The notes under the pieces: model-generated
Databases searched by the model: none
Seen by the model: the letters and a program-made list of their open reading frames with translations, nothing else
What the model was told of the DNA's origin: nothing
Shown here: positions 24,286 to 32,425 of the stretch, piece by piece
Position numbering within the stretch: position 1 is the first letter of the stretch
Layout of the letters: every line of letters begins with the position of its first letter
Position numbers and translations under genes: made by a program
From: Nocardioides alkalitolerans
GTDB lineage: Bacteria > Actinomycetota > Actinomycetes > Propionibacteriales > Nocardioidaceae
Reading direction: 5' to 3'
NCBI GenBank assembly: GCA_038184435.1
Contig: CP116227.1
Span: 1,889,501 to 1,953,500 of the forward strand
DNA: 64,000 nt

Positions 24286-24475
24286 GGCTGGTCCTGGAGG
24301 CTGTGTCGTCGCCCGACACGGACGCGGCGGTCCGGGGCGACAGGGGTGTGGTCGGTCAGCGGGGGCGACGACAACAGCGACACAGCGTGAGCACGAGCCA
24401 ATTCCTACCAGAGGGCTCGACTTGGGACCGGCGCAGCGCCCACATGGTGGGACGCGCGGGCGGGAGGCCCGACGC

Positions 24476-24534
24476 GGAAAGGGGCACGGACGACGTCTCC
24501 GGAGCGATCCGGGATGTCGTCCGTGCCCCTTTCC
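24476..24534. terminator. long near-perfect hairpin downstream of hemQ
   Basis: Arms 24476-24497 and 24513-24534 pair over 22 bp with one mismatch. They are extended by an inner CCGGA/TCCGG stem closed by a GCGA (GNRA) tetraloop, leaving only one bulged T. It follows the hemQ stop codon and precedes the cysteine dioxygenase gene on the same strand. It has no U-tract. The remaining sequence 24286-24475 contains a shorter GTGTCG/CGACAC hairpin at 24302-24318 and no credible gene. Confidence 0.6.
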
Positions 24535-24575
24535 GGGCAGGTTCCGAGCGGGACCCGAGCCGGGTCAGGCCAGCG

Positions 24576-25358
24576 TCACGGCAGGCGCTCGACGAGCTCG
24601 CGCACGGGGGTCAGCGCGCCGGTGTAGAACGGGATCTCCTCGCGCACGTGGCGCCGGGCGCCGGAGGCCCGCAGCTCGCGCATGAGGTCGACGATGCGAC
24701 CGAGGTCGTCGGCCTCGAAGGCGAGGAGCCACTCGTAGTCGCCCAGGGCGAACGAGCTCACCGTGTTGGCGCGCACGTCGGGGTAGGGGCGGGCCATCTT
24801 GCCGTGCTCGACGAGCAGGGCGCGGCGCTCCTCGTCGGGCAGCAGGTACCACTCGTAGGACCGCACGAACGGGTAGACGCACACGTGCTTCTTGACCGAC
24901 TCGTCGGCGAGGAACGCCGGCACGTGGCTGCGGTTGAACTCGGCCGGACGGTGGAGGGCCATCTGCGACCAGACGGGCTCGAGCCGGCTGCCGAACGTCG
25001 TGCGCCGGAAGCGGTTGTAGGCCGCCTGGAGCTGCTCCGAGGTCTCCGCGTGCCACCACACCATGAGGTCGGCGTCGGCGCGGAGGCCGCTGACGTCGTA
25101 GACGCCGCGCACCACGACGTCGTCGCCCGCGAGGTCGGCGAACAGCTTCTCGACCTCCTTCGCCTCACGACGACGCTTCGCGTCGGGGCCGAGCACGCGC
25201 GCGAGGCGGAACACCGACCACATCGTGTAGCGCGACATCTCGTTGATCTCGCGCAGCTTGGCCGCGTTCGTCTTGACGTGCTCCTGCGGGTCGGCGGCCG
25301 ACGCGGCAGCCGTGGTCTCCGTGGTCTCCGTGCTGGTCTCGGCGGGCTCGGTGCTCAT
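24576..25358 (-). CDS. hemQ: coproheme decarboxylase (chlorite-dismutase family HemQ/ChdC)
   Basis: 260 aa from ATG 25358. A Thr/Ala-rich N-terminal tail of about 30 residues precedes the ferredoxin-like core. Family motifs include EINEMSRYTMWSVFRL, YDVSGLRADADLMVWWHA, the YPFVRSYEWYLLP stretch and EHGKMARPYPDV. It converts iron-coproporphyrin III to haem b in the coproporphyrin-dependent pathway of Gram-positive bacteria, using H2O2. hemY lies 59 bp upstream in the same direction, the expected pairing. An in-frame ATG at 25367 is an alternative start three codons earlier. Confidence 0.95.
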   Translation of the reverse strand: MSTEPAETSTETTETTAAASAADPQEHVKTNAAKLREINEMSRYTMWSVFRLARVLGPDAKRRREAKEVEKLFADLAGDDVVVRGVYDVSGLRADADLMVWWHAETSEQLQAAYNRFRRTTFGSRLEPVWSQMALHRPAEFNRSHVPAFLADESVKKHVCVYPFVRSYEWYLLPDEERRALLVEHGKMARPYPDVRANTVSSFALGDYEWLLAFEADDLGRIVDLMRELRASGARRHVREEIPFYTGALTPVRELVERLP

Positions 25359-25417
25359 GACCGCCATTGTCGCGCAGCGGCTCCCGCGGACGATCCGGGG
25401 GCCGGGTCCCCGCGGGG

Positions 25418-26815
25418 TCAGGCCGGGTCGAGCCCGAGCGCCGCGACCGCCAGGTCCGCCGAGGCCACCACGGCGGGGATCCCGACGCCGTCGTACGACG
25501 CGCCCGCGACCGCGAGGCCGGGGACGCGCGCGACGGCGGTGCGCACGCGTCGTACCCGGTCGGTGTGGCCCAGGGCGTACTGGGGCAGCCCGTCGGGCCA
25601 GCGCTGCACGTGGTGGGCGACGGGCTCCGCTTCGAGACCGACCGCCGCCGCGAGCTCGGCCCGCGAGTCGGCGACGAGGTCGGCGTCGGGGCGCGCGGCG
25701 TCCGTGTCGCCGGCGCGCCCGATGGAGGTCCGCAGGAAGCGCAGGCCGGCGTCGGCACCGGCTGCGGCGACCCAGTCCCACTTGGCCCAGGAGAAGGTCG
25801 ACGCCTTGATCCGGCGGCCCTCGACGGGCGGCACGAGGAAGCCGGACCCCTCGGCGCGGGAGCCGGCGACGTCGGCGCTGCGGAACGCGAAGGTCACGAC
25901 GGCGACCGAGGCCGCGGTGAACGAGCGCAGCCCCGCGGCCGCCGCGGGGGCGACCTCCGCCAGCAGGTCAGCCGACGGCCCGGCGGGCGTCGCCACGACG
26001 ACGGCGTCCGCGCGGAGGTCCTCCGCACCGGGACCGCTGGCGAGCGTCACGACGAGACCGTCGCCGTCGCGCCGCAGGCCGGTCGCCCGCGTGCCGGTGC
26101 GCACCGTCCCCCCGGCCGCCATGACGGCGGCGGCGAGCGCGGCCGGGAGCCGTCCCATGCCGCCCGGGATGCCGGCGAACACGGGCGCGTCGTAGGTGCG
26201 CGGCAGCGCCGCGGCCTGCTCGAGGATCGACCCCCGGGCGGCCATGGTGAGCAGCTGCGGCATCGCGGCCCGGGCGGAGATGCGGCGCGCGTGCCCGGCG
26301 TACACCCCGCCGAGCAGCGGCTCCACGAGCAGGTCGGTGACGGCCGGACCGAACCGGCGGTCGACGAGGTCGCCGATGGTGATGTCCTCCCCCGTCTCGA
26401 CGGCCTCGGCGGGCAGGGTCGGCTCCGCGGCGACGCGCGCCAGGTCGGCGTCGTCGAGCAGACCGGAGGCCCGGAGCTCCTCGAGGTCGCTCGGCACCCC
26501 CATGAGGCTGCGCGGCAGCGGCCGCAGCTCGCCCCGGCTCCAGATGCGGGAGGACGCGAGCGCCGGGTGCACGACGTCGAGCCCGACGTCGCGCGCCAGG
26601 TCCACGCCCTCCGGGCGCCGGTTGAGCATGGCCTCCGCGCCGACGTCGACGGTGGTGCCCGCGACCTCCGCCGTGCGCAGCTTGCCCCCGACCCGGTCGT
26701 CCGTCTCGAGCACGGTCACGCGGTGGCCCGCGCCGGAGAGCCGGTACGCCGCGGCCAGCCCCGCGATGCCGCCGCCGACCACCACCACGTGCGTGCTGCG
26801 CCCGTCGACCGTCAT
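25418..26815 (-). CDS. hemY: coproporphyrinogen/protoporphyrinogen oxidase, FAD-dependent
   Basis: 465 aa from ATG 26815. The N-terminal dinucleotide fold VVVGGGIAGLAAAYRLSGAG is followed by GGKLRTAEVAG and, after the FAD domain, PLLGGVYAGHARRIS and FAGIPGGMGRLP, all typical of HemY/CgoX. The C-terminal FAD contact is LAVAGASYDGVGIPAVV. It oxidises coproporphyrinogen III to coproporphyrin III in actinobacteria. With hemQ just downstream, two consecutive steps of haem synthesis are encoded together. No other hem gene is in the window. Confidence 0.95.
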   Translation of the reverse strand: MTVDGRSTHVVVVGGGIAGLAAAYRLSGAGHRVTVLETDDRVGGKLRTAEVAGTTVDVGAEAMLNRRPEGVDLARDVGLDVVHPALASSRIWSRGELRPLPRSLMGVPSDLEELRASGLLDDADLARVAAEPTLPAEAVETGEDITIGDLVDRRFGPAVTDLLVEPLLGGVYAGHARRISARAAMPQLLTMAARGSILEQAAALPRTYDAPVFAGIPGGMGRLPAALAAAVMAAGGTVRTGTRATGLRRDGDGLVVTLASGPGAEDLRADAVVVATPAGPSADLLAEVAPAAAAGLRSFTAASVAVVTFAFRSADVAGSRAEGSGFLVPPVEGRRIKASTFSWAKWDWVAAAGADAGLRFLRTSIGRAGDTDAARPDADLVADSRAELAAAVGLEAEPVAHHVQRWPDGLPQYALGHTDRVRRVRTAVARVPGLAVAGASYDGVGIPAVVASADLAVAALGLDPA

Positions 26816-26858
26816 GCCGACCAGCCTGCCAGAGCCCGGCTGCGGCCGAGCCCTGGCC

Positions 26859-26891
26859 CGGCCCCGACCCGGCCCCGACCCGGCCCCGACC
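26859..26891. repeat. short tandem repeat, three 11-bp units
   Basis: CGGCCCCGACC occurs three times head to tail, with a fourth partial unit, in the 86-bp gap between the flavin reductase end and hemY start. It could vary by slippage and shift spacing upstream of hemY. Confidence 0.6.
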
Positions 26892-26901
26892 CGGTCCGAG
26901 C

Positions 26902-27441
26902 TCAGACGAGGGCGCTGAACCCGCTCCGGTGGAACACCAGCGGACCCGGGACGACGGCGTCCGCGGGCGCCAGGGTCGGGTCGACGTGCTCGACCGCGTG
27001 CAGGCGCAGCAGCACGATCGTGTGGTCGCCGGCGACGACCTCGTTGTAGATCGTGCAGTCGAAGCTGGCCAGGCCGTCGGCCAGGGTCACCGCGCCGGCG
27101 TCGGTGACCGTGACGTCCACCCCGTCGAAGCGCGACGCGACCGGCCCGGCGAGCTGACGGCAGACCACCCCGTGGTGCTCGGCCAGGATGGTCACGCCCA
27201 GGTGCCGGGCGCGGCGCAGGTCCGGCCAGGTCTTCGAGCCGTTGGCGATGGAGAACGACACCAGCGGCGGGTCGAGGCTCACCGAGGTGAACGAGCTCGC
27301 CGCGAGCCCGACGAGCTCGCCGTCGACCTCCGCGGCCACGGCGACGACGCCGCTCGGGAACACCCCGAACGCCTGGCGCAGCCGCGCGGGGTCGAGGTCC
27401 TGGTTGGTGGCGAAGGGCGCGAGGAGGGGGGTGAGGCTCAC
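26902..27441 (-). CDS. flavin reductase (FMN-binding split-barrel)
   Basis: 179 aa with the flavin-reductase-like fold: FGVFPSGVVAVAAEV, LAASSFTSVSLDPPLVSFSI (flavin contact loop) and GDHTIVLLRLHAVEH near the end. It supplies FMNH2 to two-component monooxygenases using NAD(P)H. Its ATG overlaps the ssuD stop by 4 bp and it is the last of the organosulfur operon, so it probably serves SsuD, SfnG and the SfnB/DszC-like oxygenases together. It is the only reductase seen for five candidate client enzymes. Confidence 0.93.
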   Translation of the reverse strand: MSLTPLLAPFATNQDLDPARLRQAFGVFPSGVVAVAAEVDGELVGLAASSFTSVSLDPPLVSFSIANGSKTWPDLRRARHLGVTILAEHHGVVCRQLAGPVASRFDGVDVTVTDAGAVTLADGLASFDCTIYNEVVAGDHTIVLLRLHAVEHVDPTLAPADAVVPGPLVFHRSGFSALV

Positions 27442-28628
27442 TGGGCCGACACCTCACGCGTGCGACCGGCGGCCGGGGACGGCGCCGGGGCCGCACCCCC
27501 GAACGGCACCGACGACAGCACGGGACGGGCACCGAGCGGGTTGGTCCAGAGCCCTCGCCGCTCGAGCACGGGCAGCACGCCCTCGCCGAACCAGTAGGCG
27601 CCCTCGAGGTGGGGGTAGGCCGAGAGCACGAACTCGTCGATGCCCACCGAGCGGTACTCCTCGATGCGGTCCGCGATCTCCTCGTAGGAGCCCACGAGCG
27701 CCGTGCCCGCGCCGCCCCGCACCAGGCCGACGCCCGCCCAGAGGTTCGGCGAGATCTCGAGGCCGTCCTTCGTGCCCCGGTTGAGGTCGAGCATGCGCTG
27801 CTGGCCGACCGACTCGCTGCGCCGCAGGCCCGCCTGCACCCGGGCGATGGTCTCCTCGTCGATGCCGGCCAGCAGGCGGTCGGCCTCGGCCCACGCCTCC
27901 TCGGCGGTGTCGCGCGGGATGACGTGGAGCCGGATGCCGAAGCGGATCTCGCGACCGCGACGGTCGGCCAGCTCGCGGATCCAGCGGATCTTCTCGGCGA
28001 CCGCGGCCGGCGGCTCGCCCCAGGTGAGGTAGACGTCGGCGTGCTCCGCCGCCACCTCGCCGGCGGCGGGCGAGGACCCGCCGAAGTAGATGCTGGGGGT
28101 CACCTCGGGGACCGAGGCGAGGGTCGCGCCCTCGACCCGCAGGTGCTTGCCCTGGTAGGTCACCGTCTCCCCCTGCCACAGGCGGCGGACGACCTCGAGG
28201 AACTCCCCACCCCGGGCGTACCGCCCGTCCTTGTCGAGGAAGTCGCCGTAGGCCCGCTGTTCGCTGCTCTCGCCGCCGGTGACGACGTTGAGCAGCAGCC
28301 GGCCGCCGGTCAGGTTCTGGTAGGTGGCGGCCATCTGGGCCGCCAGCGTCGGCGAGGTCAGCCCGGGGCGGAAGGCGACGAGGAACTTCAGCCGCTCGGT
28401 CACGGGCGCGAGCATGGCGGTCGTGATCCACGCGTCCTCGCACCAGGCGCCGGTCGGCGTCAGCGCGGCCTCGAAGCCGAGCTGCTCCGCGCTCCGTGCG
28501 ACCTGGCCCAGGTAGGCCACCGAGGCCGGCCGGCCCCCGCCGACCACGTCGGCGCCGTGGCCGCCGCCGACGACGTAACGTCCGTCGCCGCCGTTGGTGG
28601 GCAGGAACCAGTGGAACTTCAACGACAT
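27438..28628 (-). CDS. ssuD: FMNH2-dependent alkanesulfonate monooxygenase
   Basis: 396 aa, LLM class. It begins MSLKFHWFLPTNGGDGR, the SsuD signature, with LTPTGAWCEDAW (substrate/FMN pocket), FRPGLTSPTLAAQMAAT and LNVVTGGESSEQRAYGD. It releases sulfite from alkanesulfonates with O2 and reduced FMN. It lies between sfnB and the flavin reductase, 9 bp after the former. The C-terminal 35 residues are a Pro/Ala-rich extension. No ssuABC transporter is present in the window, so substrate entry must be handled elsewhere. Confidence 0.95.
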   Translation of the reverse strand: MSLKFHWFLPTNGGDGRYVVGGGHGADVVGGGRPASVAYLGQVARSAEQLGFEAALTPTGAWCEDAWITTAMLAPVTERLKFLVAFRPGLTSPTLAAQMAATYQNLTGGRLLLNVVTGGESSEQRAYGDFLDKDGRYARGGEFLEVVRRLWQGETVTYQGKHLRVEGATLASVPEVTPSIYFGGSSPAAGEVAAEHADVYLTWGEPPAAVAEKIRWIRELADRRGREIRFGIRLHVIPRDTAEEAWAEADRLLAGIDEETIARVQAGLRRSESVGQQRMLDLNRGTKDGLEISPNLWAGVGLVRGGAGTALVGSYEEIADRIEEYRSVGIDEFVLSAYPHLEGAYWFGEGVLPVLERRGLWTNPLGARPVLSSVPFGGAAPAPSPAAGRTREVSAQ

Positions 28629-28637
28629 GGTGCTTCC

Positions 28638-29891
28638 TCAGATCTGGCCGTGGTTCGGGGGCAGGGTTCCGTCGACGGCGTGGCGGCCCAGGTGCTGGAC
28701 CTTCCACGCCGCCGGGTCGTGCAGGGTGTGGGTGCGCGCGTTGCGCCAGTGCCGGTCGAGGTTGAGCCGGGCCAGCGCCGACCGGGTGCCGGCCACCTCG
28801 AACAGCCGCGTGCCGGCCTCCAGCGACGCGGCGGTGGACGACGCCCGCGCTGCCGCCACCGCGAGGCTGGCGGCGCCCGCCGAGGCCTCGGTGAGGTCGG
28901 CCTCCGCGGCCTCGACCGCGCGGGCCGCCTCGCGCAGCAGCGCCTCCGCCGACCGCACGGCGAGCTCCACCTCGCCGAACGCGTGGACCACGAGCGGGTC
29001 CTCGGCGGCGCGCTCGACCCCGGCGTCGGGGTACGGGCGGCTCTTCGTGGTCACGAAGGCCGCCGCGTCGCTGACCGCGGCCCGCGCGATCCCGGTGTCG
29101 ATGGCGGCGTGCAGGAGCTGCGCGAACGCGCCGTACACCTGGGGACCGTCGAAGGTGAGGTGCCAGGGCGTCACGTGCGCGTCGGGGACGCGGACGCCCT
29201 CGAGCCGCACGGTCCCGGACGCGGTCGTGCGCTGCCCGAGGCCGTCCCAGTCGTCGACGACGCTGACGCCCGCGGCCTCGCGCTCGACCCACGCGACGTG
29301 CAGCGGTCCGGCCGTGCCGTCCTCGCCCACCCCCCGGTGGGCGAGGACGGGGATCCAGTCGGCGAAGAGGGCGCCGGTGGCGTAGCCCTTCTCCCCGTCG
29401 AGGCGCCATCCCCCGCCCTCGGCGGCGGGCACCGCGGTCAACGCCGTGCGGAACTCCCGCACGTGGCGCGTGCCGACCTCGGACTGCGCGTTGCCGAAGC
29501 GGCGTCCCGCCAGCACCTCGCCGAAGAAGAACGCCCGCTGCGCGTCGGAGGCGGCGTGCCGCAGGGCGTTGACGTAGACGAAGTGGCTGTGCGGGACCTG
29601 GGCGACGTTGGGGTCGCCCACCGCGAGCAGCCGGGTGACCTCCGCCGCCGCCACCGCACCGAGCCCCGGGCCGCCGAAGGCGGTCGGGACGGTGATCCCC
29701 TGCAGCCCGCTCGCCGCGAGGCGGTCGAGCGGCTCGGCCGGGAGCACCCGCTCGGCGTCGCGCTCGGCCGCCCCCGCGGCCAGGTACGACGCGAGCCCGG
29801 CCGCCACCTCGAGCGCCTGGTCGGCGTCGAGGACGGGCGGTCGATGCCCCGCGGGGAGGGAGGAGATCGGTGCGGTGCCGGCGGCGGTCAC
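28638..29891 (-). CDS. sfnB: SfnB-family sulfur acquisition flavin oxidoreductase
   Basis: 417 aa with the acyl-CoA dehydrogenase/DszC fold: SGLQGITVPTAFGGPG (N-terminal helical domain), GNAQSEVGTRHVREF in the position of the flavin-binding strand, DDWDGLGQRTTASGTV in the beta domain, and LNLDRHWRNARTHTLHDPAAWK at the C-terminus. The last motif is typical of the SfnB/DszC subgroup rather than true acyl-CoA dehydrogenases, and the catalytic Glu of the latter is absent. It starts 3 bp after the sfnG stop. In pseudomonads SfnB accompanies SfnG in dimethyl sulfide/sulfone use. Confidence 0.88.
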   Translation of the reverse strand: MTAAGTAPISSLPAGHRPPVLDADQALEVAAGLASYLAAGAAERDAERVLPAEPLDRLAASGLQGITVPTAFGGPGLGAVAAAEVTRLLAVGDPNVAQVPHSHFVYVNALRHAASDAQRAFFFGEVLAGRRFGNAQSEVGTRHVREFRTALTAVPAAEGGGWRLDGEKGYATGALFADWIPVLAHRGVGEDGTAGPLHVAWVEREAAGVSVVDDWDGLGQRTTASGTVRLEGVRVPDAHVTPWHLTFDGPQVYGAFAQLLHAAIDTGIARAAVSDAAAFVTTKSRPYPDAGVERAAEDPLVVHAFGEVELAVRSAEALLREAARAVEAAEADLTEASAGAASLAVAAARASSTAASLEAGTRLFEVAGTRSALARLNLDRHWRNARTHTLHDPAAWKVQHLGRHAVDGTLPPNHGQI

Positions 29892-29894
29892 TCC

Positions 29895-31025
29895 TCAGCC
29901 CACCCGCTCCAGCTCGGCGGCCTCGAGCTCCCGGACGAGCGGCAGGATGCGCTCGCCGAAGTACCGGACGTCCTCGTGGTAGTGCAGGAAGCCCAGGAGG
30001 AGCAGGTTGGCGCCCTGCCGCTTGTAGGTGAGGATCCGCTCGGCCACCTGCTCCGGCGTGCCGACGAGCCCCGTGCGGAACCCGTCGTTGTACTGCACCA
30101 GGTCGGCGAACTCCGAGTCCTGCCACATGCCCTTGCCGTCGCCCGTCGAGCGGCCGGCCTGCTTGACGGCCTCGCCGAAGCCCTCGACCGCCTCGCGGTC
30201 CGCCTTGTCGACGATCTCGCGCAGCACGTCGCGGGCCTCGGCCTCGGTGTCGCGGGCGACGAGGAAGCCGTTGACGCCGAACTTCACCGTGCGGCCGTGG
30301 ACGTGGGCGACCTCCGACACGTCGCGCACCTGCTCCGCGATGCCCTCGGGCGTGTTGCCGTTGGCGAAGTACCAGTCGGAGACCCGGCCGGCCTGACCGC
30401 GGGCGGCCGTCGAGTTGCCGCCCTGGAAGATCTCCGGGTGCGGCCGACCGGGCAGGTCGAGCGGCTTGGGCTTCAGGTCGAAGTCGTGGAGCCGGTAGAA
30501 GTCGCCCCGGAGCTCCGCGTGCTCGCTGGTCCAGATCTCGCGGAGGTAGCGGATGAACTCCTCGCTGCGCCGGTAGCGCTCGCCGTGCTCGAGCCACGGC
30601 TCGCCCAGCTTGATGAACTCGTCCTTGAACCAGCCCGACACCACGTTGGTGGCGATCCGCCCGCCCGTGAGGTGGTCGGCGGTGGTCAGCCACTTCGCCA
30701 GCACGCCGGGCTGCCACAGCCCGGGGTGGACGGCCGCGATGACCTTCAGCCGCTCGGTGGCCAGGGCCAGCGCGAGGCTGAAGCTCGTCGACTCGTGCTG
30801 GTACGCCGCGCCGTACGACGCGATGTAGCGCACCTGGCTCAGGGCGTACTCGAACCCGTTGTCCTCGGCCAGCCGGGCGAGGGTCTTGTTGTAGTCGTAG
30901 GACCAGTCGGTGCGCTGCTCGATCTTGCTGACCACGAGGCCGCCCGAGACGTTGGGCACCCAGTAGGCGAACTTCAGCGGCTCGGCGTGCGCCCGGCGCA
31001 CGGCCTCCGCGTGGACGTCGGTCAT
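29895..31025 (-). CDS. sfnG: dimethylsulfone monooxygenase, LLM class
   Basis: 376 aa. KFAYWVPNVSGGLVVSKIEQR at the start, ERLKVIAAVHPGLWQPGVLA and GGRIATNVVSGWFKDEF in the core match SfnG-type FMNH2-dependent oxygenases, which cut dimethyl sulfone to methanesulfinate. The following genes (sfnB, ssuD, flavin reductase) could then take methanesulfonate to sulfite, a coherent route for sulfur supply. The ATG 31025 has GAGGAGGT a few bases upstream. A hairpin-forming repeat lies at 31078-31099 in the leader. Confidence 0.93.
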   Translation of the reverse strand: MTDVHAEAVRRAHAEPLKFAYWVPNVSGGLVVSKIEQRTDWSYDYNKTLARLAEDNGFEYALSQVRYIASYGAAYQHESTSFSLALALATERLKVIAAVHPGLWQPGVLAKWLTTADHLTGGRIATNVVSGWFKDEFIKLGEPWLEHGERYRRSEEFIRYLREIWTSEHAELRGDFYRLHDFDLKPKPLDLPGRPHPEIFQGGNSTAARGQAGRVSDWYFANGNTPEGIAEQVRDVSEVAHVHGRTVKFGVNGFLVARDTEAEARDVLREIVDKADREAVEGFGEAVKQAGRSTGDGKGMWQDSEFADLVQYNDGFRTGLVGTPEQVAERILTYKRQGANLLLLGFLHYHEDVRYFGERILPLVRELEAAELERVG

Positions 31026-31077
31026 GAGACCTCCTCACGTGCGTGGTCGACGAACTCGACCGTAATAGTTGACTTTG

Positions 31078-31099
31078 GGCGGACCACGACGGGTCCGCC
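31078..31099. promoter_or_regulatory. inverted repeat upstream of sfnG
   Basis: Perfect 8-bp arms GGCGGACC/GGTCCGCC with a 6-nt loop, between the SfnB-like gene end (31138) and the sfnG start. It may be an operator, or a leader hairpin reducing read-through from the upstream pair. No T-run follows. Confidence 0.45.
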
Positions 31100-31137
31100 A
31101 TGTGGACGGATGTCCCGATGGTCGGACAGCGCGGGGC

Positions 31138-32415
31138 TCACCCGACCACCTCCGGCACGGGGACCGCCCGCGGCCTCCAGTCGGCGCGGTCGCGCTCGGT
31201 GCGACCGATCGCCCAGGCGTAGGGCGGCGGCGTGCCGTTGACCTCGGCGTCGCCCACGACGCGGGCCTTGAGGATGCGCGGGTTGTGGGAGGCGACCGTG
31301 CGCGCGTTGCGCCAGTGCCGGTCGAGCCCCTTGTCCTGCGCGGTCCCCGAGGCGCCCAGCGCGTCGAACAGGTCGGACGTCGCCCGCAGCACCAGGTCGG
31401 TGACCACGACCTGCGCGGCCGACGACTCCAGCTCGGCGGCCTCGGCGCGCGACGCCGCCTCGGCCGCCCCGAGGGTCGCCGCCCCGTGGGCCGCGTCGAG
31501 CGCGTCCGCCACCCGCAGCGTGACGGCCTCCGCGGCGTACACCGCCGAGGCGATCTCGCCGACCCGCGCCAGCACCTGCGCGTCGTCGCGGACGCGCGGG
31601 GCGTTCGCGTGCGAGTACGTGCGCTCGCGACCGCGGACGTGGCGCACCACGTCGCCCAGGGCCGCGCGCCCGATCCCCGCGAGCGTCGCCAGCAGGTTCA
31701 GCTGGTAGAGCGCCGTCTGGTAGGGGAACCGCTCCTCGAAGGCCAGCACGTCGGAGGCGGCGACGCGGGCGTCGACGAAGACCGCCGTGCCGGAGCCCGT
31801 GCCGACCTGGCCGAAGCCGTTCCAGTCGTCGTGCACGGAGACACCCGCCTGGTCGGTGTCGACGACGGCGATGGCGAACCCGCCGACCTCGTCCCCGCGA
31901 CGCACGTAGACGTCGGCCCACTCGGCGAAGATCGTGCCGGTCGTGTAGTACTTCGTGCCGTCGAGACGGAACTGGCCGTCGCCCGCCGGGCGGAGCACCG
32001 TGCCTTGCGTGTCGATGGCCGTGGCGCCCACCTCCGACCACGCGTTGCCGGCGATCTGGCCCCGCACGAACCGGTCGAACCAGACCTCCTGCCCGCCCTC
32101 CCGGGCGTGGTGCCACAGCCGGTCCTCCGCGAACGCGAAGTGACCGCGGAGCACCTGCGCGAGGTTGTTGTCGGCCGCGGCGAGGTCGATCCAGAGCTGG
32201 GTCAGGTCGGCGAGCGAGGCCCCGGCGCCCCCGTGCTCCCGGGGCACGCGGACGGCCCCGAAGCCGGACTGCTTCAGCAGCTCGACCTCGTCGACGGGCA
32301 GGCGGCGGTCGAGCTCACGCTCCAGCGCGCCGGCGGCGATGGTGGCGAGGACGGGCGCGAACCGGGCGCGCAGCTCCTCCAGTCCCGGCGAGCGCCGGGT
32401 GCGATCGAGGGTCAT
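31138..32415 (-). CDS. second SfnB/DszC-type flavin monooxygenase
   Basis: 425 aa from ATG 32415, with GAGGAG in front. Acyl-CoA-dehydrogenase-like fold: SGFGAVRVPREHGGAGAS, GNAWSEVGATAIDTQGT, HDDWNGFGQVGTGSGTAV, and LDRHWRNARTVASHNPRILK at the C-terminus, the subgroup marker shared with the sfnB product. It starts 10 bp after the DszC-like gene, so the two form a unit. They are only moderately similar to each other by eye, so they probably have different substrates rather than being a recent duplication. Likely role: oxygenation of an organosulfur compound with FMNH2. Confidence 0.85.
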   Translation of the reverse strand: MTLDRTRRSPGLEELRARFAPVLATIAAGALERELDRRLPVDEVELLKQSGFGAVRVPREHGGAGASLADLTQLWIDLAAADNNLAQVLRGHFAFAEDRLWHHAREGGQEVWFDRFVRGQIAGNAWSEVGATAIDTQGTVLRPAGDGQFRLDGTKYYTTGTIFAEWADVYVRRGDEVGGFAIAVVDTDQAGVSVHDDWNGFGQVGTGSGTAVFVDARVAASDVLAFEERFPYQTALYQLNLLATLAGIGRAALGDVVRHVRGRERTYSHANAPRVRDDAQVLARVGEIASAVYAAEAVTLRVADALDAAHGAATLGAAEAASRAEAAELESSAAQVVVTDLVLRATSDLFDALGASGTAQDKGLDRHWRNARTVASHNPRILKARVVGDAEVNGTPPPYAWAIGRTERDRADWRPRAVPVPEVVG

Positions 32416-32425
32416 GTCCCGCTCC

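Noticed and set aside
26859..26891. CRISPR-like array
   Set aside because: Three 11-bp units without spacers are a simple tandem repeat. No cas gene or spacer-repeat pattern was seen anywhere.
27609..31241. Open frame of over 1200 codons on the plus strand
   Set aside because: It is antisense to ssuD, sfnB and sfnG, which have full domain motifs. Its composition (Arg/Gly/Asp/Val repeats) is that of a GC-rich shadow frame.
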